Origin: Bacillota bacterium
GTDB lineage: Bacteria > Bacillota > Clostridia > Lachnospirales > Lachnospiraceae
Reading direction: 5' to 3'
DNA: 64,000 nt
NCBI GenBank assembly: GCA_023410575.1
Contig: JAEYPP010000016.1
Span: 1-64,000, forward strand
Both the position numbers and the translations under genes were made by a program. This document shows, in pieces, positions 42,159 through 50,587 of this stretch. Every line of letters starts with the position of its first letter. Within the stretch, counting starts at the first letter, position 1. The notes below the pieces were generated by a model that made no database searches, was not told where the DNA came from, and saw only the letters and a list, made by a program, of their open reading frames with translations.

Positions 42159-43043
42159 GTGGAAACAATAAAGACTTTTTTTGAAGAATATCTAGTTCGT
42201 CTTTCTCTACCTAATTTGAGAGTTTCGGATATATTTGAGATTTTATTGTTAGCATTCTTCATTTATACTTTAATCAAGTGGGTTAAGACGACAAGAGCTT
42301 GGGCCTTGATGAGGGGATTAGCAATCTTATTGTTGTTCTGGATTATTGCTAATATGTTTCATTTTAATGTTATTATATGGATTTTTGTAAGTGGAATTAA
42401 TGTTGGAATTATTGCTATTATTATTTTGTTCCAGCCAGAGTTTCGTAAAGCACTCGAACAGTTGGGCCAGAAAAATATTATGTCTCCATTGTTTTATTTA
42501 AGTGATACAAAAGAAAAAATAGAGCGTTTTTCAGATGAAACATTAAACGAATTAGTTCGAGCAACCTTTGAACTAGCCAAAACCAAAACTGGTGCTCTGA
42601 TGGTAATTGAACAGGAAGTATCTTTAACAGAATTTGAGTCTACAGGAATCAAGGTGGATGCTATCATAACTAGTCAATTATTAATCAATATATTTGAGCA
42701 TAATACACCATTGCATGATGGTGCTATAACGATTCGAGGGAATCGCATTACTGCAGCTACTTGCTATTTGCCACTTTCGGATAATATGAGATTAAGTAAG
42801 GAATTAGGAACACGTCACCGTGCAGGTGTAGGAATCAGTGAGGTGACAGATAGCTTTACTATTATCGTTTCTGAAGAAACAGGAAAGGTTTCCATTGCTC
42901 GTAATGGTCAATTAATTCGAAGTGTTGATGGAGATTATCTACGTGCAAAGTTAGCTGAGATTCAGAGGAAATCTGCTCCTGATACAAAGAAGAAGATTAA
43001 ATTATGGAGGGGAAAGAAAAAGAATGAAAAAGGTGTTAACTAG
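42159..43043 (+). CDS. cdaA: Diadenylate cyclase CdaA
   Basis: The protein has 294 residues from a GTG start (GGGAGAGG upstream). Three N-terminal membrane helices (about 20-95) anchor a DAC domain. The catalytic motifs are present: LHDGAITIRGNRI (DGA) and ELGTRHRAGVGISE (RHR). It joins two ATP into cyclic di-AMP, the essential second messenger for potassium, osmotic and wall homeostasis in Firmicutes. It overlaps cdaR by 20 nt. Confidence 0.96.
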   Translation: METIKTFFEEYLVRLSLPNLRVSDIFEILLLAFFIYTLIKWVKTTRAWALMRGLAILLLFWIIANMFHFNVIIWIFVSGINVGIIAIIILFQPEFRKALEQLGQKNIMSPLFYLSDTKEKIERFSDETLNELVRATFELAKTKTGALMVIEQEVSLTEFESTGIKVDAIITSQLLINIFEHNTPLHDGAITIRGNRITAATCYLPLSDNMRLSKELGTRHRAGVGISEVTDSFTIIVSEETGKVSIARNGQLIRSVDGDYLRAKLAEIQRKSAPDTKKKIKLWRGKKKNEKGVN

Positions 43044-44256
43044 AAACATTCCGTTGAAGATTCTATCTTTCCTTCTTGCAATTGTGCTATGGGTTGTTAT
43101 TATGAATATCGATGATCCATACATAACAAGGAAAATCGATAATATACCAGTAACTGAATTGAATACCAATGTTTTTAATGAGATTGGCAAGATGTACGAA
43201 GTGGAATCTGGACAAACAATTTCGATTACAGTGAAAGGAAAACGCTCTGTGATTGAATATTTAAAAAATACTGATTTTGAAGCTACGGCAGACTTTAAAG
43301 AAATGTCTCTCGTGAATGCTGTTCCGATTCGGGTTATAGCAAAAGAATCAGTGAAATATAATGTTAATGATATTCAAATTATTGATCAGCATGATATGAT
43401 GACTCTTTCTTTAGAAGAAGCAGATACTCAAACTTTTCGTGTTGCTGTGAAAACTACTGGAGAGGCAAAAGAAGGGTATTACGTAACTGATAATGTTGCA
43501 AACCCGAATATTATCGAGATTTCTGGTTCAAAGAAACAGATTGCAAAGATTAAAGAGGTTATTGTAGTTGTATCAATTGAGCAGGTGCAAGATACCTTCG
43601 AAGTAGTAACTACGCCAAAGGCACTAGATGAGAACGGTTATCCAGTTGATGATACTAAATTAGAGTTTCAGACGAAGGAAATTACAGTTACTACTACAGT
43701 ATTACCAACCAAGGAGATTGGTATTATGGTCTCTAAACAAGGGGATCCATTTTACGGCTACACGGTTGTGAAGTTGGTAAATGAACCAAAAGTTGTAACG
43801 ATCGCAGGTTTACAAGAAGATTTAGATAAAATTGGTTATGTATCAATACCATTTGATATTAATCTTAGAAAAGAGAGTTTACTCGATACGAAGTTTATTG
43901 ATGATTACCTAGATACAACGAAATATACAATCGTAGGTGATAGTAATAGTGTTGCAATTACTGCAACGATAGAGAAGTTGGAGTCAAAAGATATTGTGAT
44001 ACCTACAAGTGGTATCGCAGTAGAAGGTTTAAATCCTGAGTATGAGGCAATGATTCATACACCAGGTACGATATCGCTTCATGTGATGGGGCCAGAAAGT
44101 GAGTTGGAACAAGTAACTGCTCAATCGCTAAATCCATCGATTAATCTGACAGATTATGATATCGGATCTTATTCCGTAACTCTCAATTGTACAGTAGGTA
44201 ATAGTCTAACTGTACGACCAGTTACAATCAGTGTCGAAATTTTAAACAAACCCTGA
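43024..44256 (+). CDS. cdaR: CdaA regulatory protein CdaR (YbbR-domain protein)
   Basis: This 410-residue protein has a short N-terminal membrane helix (about 10-28, PLKILSFLLAIVLWVVIMNI) and an extracytoplasmic part with about four YbbR repeats (around 45-120, 130-215, 225-310 and 320-405). CdaR binds CdaA and adjusts its activity. The glmM gene, often third in this operon, is not here; an HPr gene follows instead. RBS GGAGGGG lies within cdaA. Confidence 0.93.
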   Translation: MKKVLTRNIPLKILSFLLAIVLWVVIMNIDDPYITRKIDNIPVTELNTNVFNEIGKMYEVESGQTISITVKGKRSVIEYLKNTDFEATADFKEMSLVNAVPIRVIAKESVKYNVNDIQIIDQHDMMTLSLEEADTQTFRVAVKTTGEAKEGYYVTDNVANPNIIEISGSKKQIAKIKEVIVVVSIEQVQDTFEVVTTPKALDENGYPVDDTKLEFQTKEITVTTTVLPTKEIGIMVSKQGDPFYGYTVVKLVNEPKVVTIAGLQEDLDKIGYVSIPFDINLRKESLLDTKFIDDYLDTTKYTIVGDSNSVAITATIEKLESKDIVIPTSGIAVEGLNPEYEAMIHTPGTISLHVMGPESELEQVTAQSLNPSINLTDYDIGSYSVTLNCTVGNSLTVRPVTISVEILNKP

Positions 44257-44281
44257 ATAGGATTGTCAAGAATGACAGTGA

Positions 44282-44327
44282 AACGGCCCACAAGAAGACA
44301 TACTAGATTTCTTCTTGTAGGTCGTTA
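44282..44327 (+). terminator. Long hairpin between cdaR and the HPr gene
   Basis: AACGGCC.ACAAGAAGA pairs with TCTTCTTGT.GGTCGTT (about 16 pairs with one mismatch). There is no T-run, only TATATAT, so it could be a terminator, a processing site or a translational element; it ends about 6 nt before the HPr ribosome site. Confidence 0.5.
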
Positions 44328-44346
44328 TATATAAGGAGGTATGTGT

Positions 44347-44622
44347 ATGGTAAATGGTAAATTTACGATACGAAGCGAGACAGGATTACATCTTAGACCA
44401 GCAAGTGATATATGTACTCTTGCATTAAATTATCCTTGTAAAATAGAACTAAAAATTGGAGACCGAACCATAAATGCAAAAAGCTTATTAGGAGTTCTGT
44501 CAGCTTGTATCAAGTTTGAGGATGAGATTGAGTTAATCTGTGATGGAGAAAATGAGCAAGAGGCATTTGAAGAAATATCCAAATTTCTAGTGAAAGATTT
44601 TGCAGTTTATCATATAAAATAG
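44347..44622 (+). CDS. HPr-family phosphocarrier protein
   Basis: The protein has 91 residues from ATG 44347, chosen because AAGGAGGT then has proper spacing and because the key residues fall on canonical positions: His15 in ETGLHLRPAS and Ser46 in INAKSLLGVLS. ATG 44341 is too close to the ribosome site. HPr passes phosphate in the sugar phosphotransferase system from EI to EIIA, and Ser46-phosphorylated HPr acts with CcpA. No EI gene is adjacent, so this may be a second HPr (regulatory) copy. Confidence 0.9.
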   Translation: MVNGKFTIRSETGLHLRPASDICTLALNYPCKIELKIGDRTINAKSLLGVLSACIKFEDEIELICDGENEQEAFEEISKFLVKDFAVYHIK

Positions 44623-44655
44623 GATAAAATCACTACTATTTCGTGAAAATAGTGA

Positions 44656-44684
44656 ATGACTTCTTTGGAAAGTATTGTTATAAT
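44656..44684 (+). promoter_or_regulatory. Probable leuA promoter
   Basis: TATAAT (44679-44684) follows ATGACT (44656-44661) by 17 nt. The 128-nt leader that follows has no T-box signature (AGGGTGG...ACCGCG absent) and no obvious terminator. Confidence 0.5.
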
Positions 44685-44812
44685 AGGTAGTAACTATCTG
44701 GAAGAAAAAAGTCAGTGAATTTGTCGACTCCAAAGCTAACGAGATTAGTTTAGGAATATTGTGTGTATATATGCTTATTATCATTAGCAAAGACCGAATG
44801 GAGGATAAAGAC

Positions 44813-46483
44813 ATGTTAAATTATAAGAGATATATGAGAAATCCTGTTGTTGACTTCCCTGAAAGAACATGGCCAAACAAACAGATTGAAAAAGCACCTA
44901 TGTGGTGTAGCGTTGATTTACGTGATGGTAATCAGGCTTTAATTGAGCCGATGGTTGTCGAAGAAAAAATCGAATTTTTTAATTTACTAGTTAAGTTAGG
45001 TTTTAAGGAAATTGAGGTAGGTTTCCCTAGTGCATCTCAAATTGAGTTTGATTTTTTAAGACAGCTTGTTGATCGCAAATTAATACCGGATGATGTAACT
45101 GTTCAGGTGTTAGTACAATGTAGAGAACACTTGTTAAAGAGAACCTTTGAGGCATTAAAGGGAATTAAACAAGCAATCGTACATATATATAACTCCACCT
45201 CTACGTTACAGCGGGATGTAGTTTTTCAAATGGATCGTCCTCAGATTATTGATATTGCTGTAGAAGGGACACGTTTAGTAAAAGAATATGCAAAAGATTT
45301 TCCGGGAAAGATTATTTTAGAATATTCTCCTGAAAGTTTTACTGGAACGGAGCTTGATTTTGCATTAGATATTTGTACTGCAGTACAGGATATTTGGCAG
45401 CCGACGAAAGAAAATAAAATGATTTTTAATCTTCCTGCAACAGTAGAGATGAATACACCGAATGTATATGCGGATCAGATTGAGTGGATGTCGACACACT
45501 TTAAGAACAGAGAGAGCATTATATTGAGTGTCCATCCTCATAATGATCGAGGAACTGGTGTGGCGATTACAGAATTAGCTTTACTTGCTGGCGCTGATCG
45601 TGTAGAAGGTACTTTATTTGGCAATGGTGAGAGAACAGGTAATGTGGATATATTAACATTAGCGTATAATATGTTTTCACAAGGTATTTCACCAAATCTT
45701 GAGATTGAGAATATCAATGAAATCATCGAAGTTTATGAGCGTTGTTGTAAGATGCATGTCGGTGAGAGACATCCTTATGCTGGTAAGCTTGTATTTACAG
45801 CCTTCTCTGGTTCCCACCAGGATGCAATTAACAAAGGCGTAAAAGCAATGAAAGAACGTGATTCTAAAATTTGGCAGGTTCCATATTTACCAATTGATCC
45901 TGCTGATATCGGAAGAATCTATGAGCCAATTGTTAGAATTAACAGCCAATCTGGAAAAGGTGGCGTAGCCTTTATTATGGAGACATACTTTGGTTACAAA
46001 CTTCCTAAGGGAATGCACAAGGAGTTTGCTGATGTTATTCAGAAAATCTCCGAAAAGCAAGGAGAAGTTGCTCCAGAGCAGATTATGGAAGAGTTTAAGA
46101 CTTGCTATCTAGAAAAGAAAGAACCACTTCATTTTGTTAAGGTTAAGATGGAGGATGTTTCTGACTCAGGTGAAAATTATGATACAATTGTTAAAGTAAC
46201 ATATCGTCTCAATGGGGAAGAAAAAGTATTTGATGCGACAGGAAACGGTCCTATTGATGCGGTACATCATGGATTACAGACTGTAGTTGGTAAGAAAATT
46301 AAAGTTCTTGACTATTCTGAACATGCTTTAGGAGAGGGTGCTAATGCTCAGGCAGCTGCCTATATTCAGATATTAGATTCTGATAGTGGCAAAACGACTT
46401 TTGGTGTCGGAACAAGTTCCAATATTACAAGAGCATCGATTCGTGGTTTATTCAGTGCAGTCAATCGTTTGTTTTTTAAATAA
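44813..46483 (+). CDS. leuA: 2-isopropylmalate synthase, long type
   Basis: The protein has 556 residues from ATG 44813 (GGAGG upstream). It has the catalytic TIM-barrel motifs APMWCSVDLRDGNQAL, SVHPHNDRGTG (metal His-x-His) and LFGNGERTGN, and a C-terminal LeuA dimer/regulatory domain from about 430 (DTIVKVTYRLNGEEKVFDAT, GVGTSSNITRASIRGLFSA). The length fits the M. tuberculosis-like or LeuA2 type. It condenses acetyl-CoA with 2-ketoisovalerate, the first step of leucine synthesis, with leucine feedback at the C-terminal domain. leuBCD are not adjacent. Confidence 0.95.
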   Translation: MLNYKRYMRNPVVDFPERTWPNKQIEKAPMWCSVDLRDGNQALIEPMVVEEKIEFFNLLVKLGFKEIEVGFPSASQIEFDFLRQLVDRKLIPDDVTVQVLVQCREHLLKRTFEALKGIKQAIVHIYNSTSTLQRDVVFQMDRPQIIDIAVEGTRLVKEYAKDFPGKIILEYSPESFTGTELDFALDICTAVQDIWQPTKENKMIFNLPATVEMNTPNVYADQIEWMSTHFKNRESIILSVHPHNDRGTGVAITELALLAGADRVEGTLFGNGERTGNVDILTLAYNMFSQGISPNLEIENINEIIEVYERCCKMHVGERHPYAGKLVFTAFSGSHQDAINKGVKAMKERDSKIWQVPYLPIDPADIGRIYEPIVRINSQSGKGGVAFIMETYFGYKLPKGMHKEFADVIQKISEKQGEVAPEQIMEEFKTCYLEKKEPLHFVKVKMEDVSDSGENYDTIVKVTYRLNGEEKVFDATGNGPIDAVHHGLQTVVGKKIKVLDYSEHALGEGANAQAAAYIQILDSDSGKTTFGVGTSSNITRASIRGLFSAVNRLFFK

Positions 46484-46552
46484 CCTGATTCGTTTTATGA
46501 ATTGTTGTCGTAGGAAAGAGAGATAATAGAACTGCTATATAATCATTTTTAG

Positions 46553-46581
46553 TTGACAGAAGCGCGTTTCTTTGCCATACT
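46553..46581 (+). promoter_or_regulatory. Promoter of the polysaccharide-export operon
   Basis: TTGACA (46553-46558) and CATACT (46576-46581) with a 17-nt spacer, 37 nt upstream of the permease gene. Confidence 0.6.
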
Positions 46582-46617
46582 GTCTGTGAATGAATATGTA
46601 GCAGTTTTAAGTTAGGA

Positions 46618-47412
46618 ATGGAGAAAAGATTGAAAAGACTAGTAGCAAATTTCAAAAAATATCGCTATTTATTAGGCGAATTAGTTAAAAAAGATATTAA
46701 ATTAAAATATCGAAATTCTGTATTAGGATTTCTTTGGACGTTGTTAGAACCATTGCTGACAATGATTGTATTAACCATAGTGTTTACTAATTTAATGAGT
46801 GGTAGGAAGATTGATAATTTTCCGATTTATATCCTTTGTGGTCGTTTGTTATATTCATATTTTAGTAATGGAACTAAATTAGCATTAAAGTCGATTCGAA
46901 GAAATAGTAGTATGATTCGAAAAGTATATGTACCAAAGTATATTTATCCATTATCATCGGCATTGTCTGGATATATTTCTTTCCTTCTATCATTGACTGT
47001 ATTGGTAGTGGTTGCTGCAGTTCAACACCTAAAGCCAACTTGGTATCTATTACAGGCGATTATTCCGTTAGTAACAATATTAGTGATGACAGTTGGGGTA
47101 GGCTTTATTCTTGCGACTTTGGATGTATTCTTTCGAGATGCAGAATATCTATGGGGTGTTATTTTAATGCTGATAATGTATGCATCCGCAATCTTTTATG
47201 ACCCGGCCAAAATTTTGGCAGATCCAGCAAAGGCTTGGATTTTAAAATATAACCCTTTATATAGTATCATATTGAATTTTAGAAATGCTGTATTTGGTGT
47301 ACCAATGAATGTAAAGTATGCTTTATATGCTGGAGGCTTTGCAGTTGTAACATTGGTAGTTGGTATTGTCCTGTTTTATAAAAAACAAGATAAGTTCATA
47401 CTTCATATTTAG
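46618..47412 (+). CDS. Wzm/TagG-type ABC-2 permease for polysaccharide or teichoic-acid export
   Basis: This 264-residue protein has six membrane helices and the ABC-2 signature ELVKKDIKLKYRNSVLGFLW, LEPLLTMIVLTIVFTNL near the N terminus. ATG 46618 has a weak ribosome site; TTG 46630 has GGAGAAAAG upstream and may be the real start. With the ATPase encoded 24 nt downstream it exports lipid-linked glycans across the membrane. The glycosyltransferases that follow support this. Confidence 0.92.
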   Translation: MEKRLKRLVANFKKYRYLLGELVKKDIKLKYRNSVLGFLWTLLEPLLTMIVLTIVFTNLMSGRKIDNFPIYILCGRLLYSYFSNGTKLALKSIRRNSSMIRKVYVPKYIYPLSSALSGYISFLLSLTVLVVVAAVQHLKPTWYLLQAIIPLVTILVMTVGVGFILATLDVFFRDAEYLWGVILMLIMYASAIFYDPAKILADPAKAWILKYNPLYSIILNFRNAVFGVPMNVKYALYAGGFAVVTLVVGIVLFYKKQDKFILHI

Positions 47413-47436
47413 TGGCAGGATTTTGGAGGTTATCAA

Positions 47437-48180
47437 ATGGATAAAAATATAGCATTAAAAATAGATAATGTTGGTGTACGCTTTAATATGAGCACGGAAA
47501 AGATTGATAGTTTCAAAGAGTATGCGATAAAAAGAATTCGTAGACAATTAAGATATAACGAATTTTGGGCCTTAAAAGAAGTATCCTTTGAGGTTATGAA
47601 GGGACAAAGAGTTGGAATATTAGGTCTTAATGGTGCTGGAAAGAGTACGTTGCTTAAGATTATTGCTGGCGTTTTAAAAGCTACCGAAGGTACTGTTACT
47701 AAGAATGGTGCAATTGTTCCATTATTGGAGCTTGGAGCAGGGTTTGATCCTCAGTACACAGGTGCAGAAAATATCTATCTATATGGAGCAGTGCTTGGAT
47801 ATTCAAAAGCATTTATACAAGAAAAATACGATGAAATCGTGGAGTTTTCTGAACTCGGTGATTTTATTAATGTACCGATTAAAAATTACTCTTCAGGTAT
47901 GAAGGCTAGACTAGGATTTTCGATTGCAACCATAGTCGAACCTGAAATATTAATTCTAGATGAGGTACTATCTGTTGGTGATGCAAAGTTTAAGAAAAAG
48001 AGTGAAAAAAAGATTAAGGACATGTTCGATAAGAAAGTTACAGTTCTTTTTGTATCCCATAGTCTAGCACAAGTTCGTTCTTTATGTGATCACGCTATCA
48101 TCTTAGAGCACGGCAGAATTGTTGCACAGGGTGAGGCACAAAAGGTATGCGACTTATACGAAGAGAAATTAGGAAGGTAG
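47437..48180 (+). CDS. Wzt/TagH-type ABC ATPase for polysaccharide export
   Basis: The protein has 247 residues with Walker A GLNGAGKST, signature YSSGMKARLGFSIA, Walker B ILILDEVLSVGDAKF and switch VSHSLAQVRSLC, all typical of the Wzt/TagH subfamily (DEVLSVGD). No C-terminal carbohydrate-binding extension is present. It forms the exporter with the preceding permease. Confidence 0.93.
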   Translation: MDKNIALKIDNVGVRFNMSTEKIDSFKEYAIKRIRRQLRYNEFWALKEVSFEVMKGQRVGILGLNGAGKSTLLKIIAGVLKATEGTVTKNGAIVPLLELGAGFDPQYTGAENIYLYGAVLGYSKAFIQEKYDEIVEFSELGDFINVPIKNYSSGMKARLGFSIATIVEPEILILDEVLSVGDAKFKKKSEKKIKDMFDKKVTVLFVSHSLAQVRSLCDHAIILEHGRIVAQGEAQKVCDLYEEKLGR

Positions 48181-48186
48181 ATAAGT

Positions 48187-49368
48187 ATGGAAGCATTGAT
48201 TCGAGAATCAAAAAGGAAAGCATTGAGTTTACTTCATAATGTACAAGCGATTACAGATCGAAAACGTGTCAATGCGATACTTGAGAATTATAGTACATCA
48301 GTAATTGAGAACGAACCACCAAAGCAAATAAAAACGGTTTTATTTATTCTTACACGGATGGTACGTTTTCATGGTGGACAAACTTCAGTTTTAAGACTTG
48401 GTACACAGTTAAGCCAACTAGGCTATTCTGTGTATTATGCAGTTTATAAAAGTCAGAGCAAAGAAGAGATGAAGATATGTGCAAGCTCTAATCTTGAAGG
48501 GTTTGAAGGAACGCTAATATCAAGTTCAAGCTTTAAGAAATTACAGAATAAGAAATCACCGGATATTATTGTTGCTACCTCCTGGGATACCGTTTCTTTT
48601 GCTAAGAAGTTTTCGGGTTACAAGATGTACTTTGTTCAAGATTATGAGCCATATTTCTATTCCTTTGGAGAGTTGTTCTTATTAGCCAAGAAGACCTATG
48701 AGCAAGGACTACATATGGTTAGTCTTGGTGCTTGGAATAAGGATATGATCTTAAAAAACTGTGATATTGTTTCTCCATTGGACACGATAGACTTTCCATA
48801 TGAAAAGTCAGAATATCCTAAGTCTGAGCGTGATTACCTATCCTATAAGGATAAGAAGAAATTTGTTATTGCAGTGTATTTGAAGTACTATGGAAAACGT
48901 CTGCCATGTATCATACCATATATGCTTGATAAGGTGTCAGAGTATTTTAGAAAAGACGGAATTATCCTTGATATAAAGTATTTTGGAGAAGCAAAGAGTT
49001 TTACGACTAAGGGTGGAACGAATCTTGGAATGTTAAATAAACAAGAACTGCGTCAACTTTATGAGGAAGCTGATTTTGGAATGGTAGCTTCGATGAGCAA
49101 CATAAGCCTAATCCCGTATGAGATGTTAGCTACTGGATTACCATTAATTGAGTTTAAGGATGGAACCTTTGAATTTTTCTTTCCAGAAAACAGCGCTATT
49201 ATGACTTCAATTGATGCCAAAGATTTATACGAGTCCTTAATTGATGTTATTCATAACCCCGAAAAATTATTGTTACAGAAAAGCAATGCAGAGCGATATC
49301 TTGACACTCTAAGTTGGAAGAAAACAGGAAAACAGTTTGCAGATATTATGGAGGCAATCAGAGAATGA
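48187..49368 (+). CDS. Glycosyltransferase, GT4-like (WsaF type)
   Basis: This 393-residue protein has a two-domain GT-B layout. The N-terminal half contains KTVLFILTRMVRFHGGQTSV and FVQDYEPYFYSFGELF; the C-terminal half contains MLNKQELRQLYEEADFGMVA then EMLATGLPLIEFKDG and a final SWKKTGKQFADIM. These resemble rhamnosyltransferase WsaF and related enzymes. It probably adds a sugar to the surface glycan exported by the neighbours. Acceptor and donor are unknown. Confidence 0.82.
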   Translation: MEALIRESKRKALSLLHNVQAITDRKRVNAILENYSTSVIENEPPKQIKTVLFILTRMVRFHGGQTSVLRLGTQLSQLGYSVYYAVYKSQSKEEMKICASSNLEGFEGTLISSSSFKKLQNKKSPDIIVATSWDTVSFAKKFSGYKMYFVQDYEPYFYSFGELFLLAKKTYEQGLHMVSLGAWNKDMILKNCDIVSPLDTIDFPYEKSEYPKSERDYLSYKDKKKFVIAVYLKYYGKRLPCIIPYMLDKVSEYFRKDGIILDIKYFGEAKSFTTKGGTNLGMLNKQELRQLYEEADFGMVASMSNISLIPYEMLATGLPLIEFKDGTFEFFFPENSAIMTSIDAKDLYESLIDVIHNPEKLLLQKSNAERYLDTLSWKKTGKQFADIMEAIRE

Positions 49369-50543
49369 GAGAATTGTTGAAAAAACTGTCTCCAAAAGCG
49401 CTGATTGAGTGTTATAAAGGGCTTCGGTATGTCCTAATAACGGTACTCTTTTATTTCTTTCGAATTATTCCAATTAAGAATAACCGCATTGTGTTTATGA
49501 ATGTATGGGGATTTGGGGATAATGTGAAATATGTGTTAGAAGAATTGTTGACTAGAAAGAGGTCTTATGAGATTATATTTATCTGCAATCAACCAGAGGG
49601 ACAAGAAGTACCACACTCGGTAAGCGTGCTTAAGACAAATAGTATTATGGCAATTAAGGCACTCGCTACTGCAAGAGTCTGGGTTGAAAATAATCGAAAA
49701 GAATCTTATATTCATAAGAGAAAACGTCAAATTTACATTCAGCTTTGGCATGGTGGACTTCCATTAAAGAAAATTGAGGGAGATTGTGCTCCTTACTTGG
49801 GAGCGAAATATATCAATCGAGCTAAAAGAGATTCAAACATGACTGATCTCTATGTATCTAATAGTAAATTTTGTACGCAGATGTATCGCAGAGCATTTTT
49901 CTATAAAGGAAGGATAGAAGAACTAGGGACACCAAGATTGGACATTCTATTCCATGCAGATAACCAAAAAATACGTAAAACAAAATCGGCACTGGGGATT
50001 CCTTTCTTTAATAAAATAGCATTATATGCCCCTACGTATCGTGATGGTAAAGATACGAGTGTATATCAAATGGATTTTGAGCAATTACGGCAGACATTGA
50101 TACAAAGGTTCGGCGGTGAATGGTGTATTGTTGTAAGACTGCATCCACTTATCCATAATCAGAGCAGTGAATTAAAGTTTACAGAGCATGTAATTGATGC
50201 AACTACTTATCGCGATATGTATGAATTAATGCAAGCAAGTGATGTTCTGATTACCGATTATTCCAATACAATGTTTGAATTTTCTATGGTGAAGCGACCA
50301 GTGTTTTTATATGCAAAGGATTTGCATTCTTATCAAAATGAACGTGGATTCTATTTTGATTATATGTCATTGCCATTTGTGATTGCGACTTTTGAGGAGC
50401 AATTAAGAGATGAAATTAGAAACTATGAGGAAGTTAAGGAACAACGTCGAGTGGATAAGTTCTTAACAGTGAATGGAGTTATAGAAGATGGACATGCTTC
50501 AGAGCGTGTTGTTAATGCAATTGAAAAAATGTTAAATAGATAA
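49365..50543 (+). CDS. CDP-glycerol glycerophosphotransferase-family protein (TagB/TagF type)
   Basis: The protein has 392 residues from ATG 49365, which overlaps the previous stop (ATGA). An N-terminal hydrophobic helix (about 18-38) is followed by the family domain with IQLWHGGLPLKKI (catalytic His), YAPTYRDG, RLHPL and LITDYSNTMFEFSM. These enzymes transfer glycerol- or ribitol-phosphate from CDP-precursors to a wall polymer. It is the last plus-strand gene of the export operon, so the exported glycan likely carries polyol phosphate. Confidence 0.88.
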   Translation: MRELLKKLSPKALIECYKGLRYVLITVLFYFFRIIPIKNNRIVFMNVWGFGDNVKYVLEELLTRKRSYEIIFICNQPEGQEVPHSVSVLKTNSIMAIKALATARVWVENNRKESYIHKRKRQIYIQLWHGGLPLKKIEGDCAPYLGAKYINRAKRDSNMTDLYVSNSKFCTQMYRRAFFYKGRIEELGTPRLDILFHADNQKIRKTKSALGIPFFNKIALYAPTYRDGKDTSVYQMDFEQLRQTLIQRFGGEWCIVVRLHPLIHNQSSELKFTEHVIDATTYRDMYELMQASDVLITDYSNTMFEFSMVKRPVFLYAKDLHSYQNERGFYFDYMSLPFVIATFEEQLRDEIRNYEEVKEQRRVDKFLTVNGVIEDGHASERVVNAIEKMLNR

Positions 50544-50586
50544 AATCCTATGACGAGCTATGTAAAGTAGCTCGTCATAGGATTTT
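50542..50586. terminator. Bidirectional terminator between convergent genes
   Basis: A perfect 19-bp stem: AAAATCCTATGACGAGCTA (50542-50560) with 50568-50586, loop TGTAAAG. A and T runs on the two sides serve both the plus-strand glycan operon and the minus-strand protease gene. Confidence 0.9.
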
Positions 50587-50587
50587 A

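Noticed and set aside
44685..44812. T-box leader before leuA
   Set aside because: The conserved AGGGTGG..ACCGCG box and a terminator/antiterminator pair are not present.
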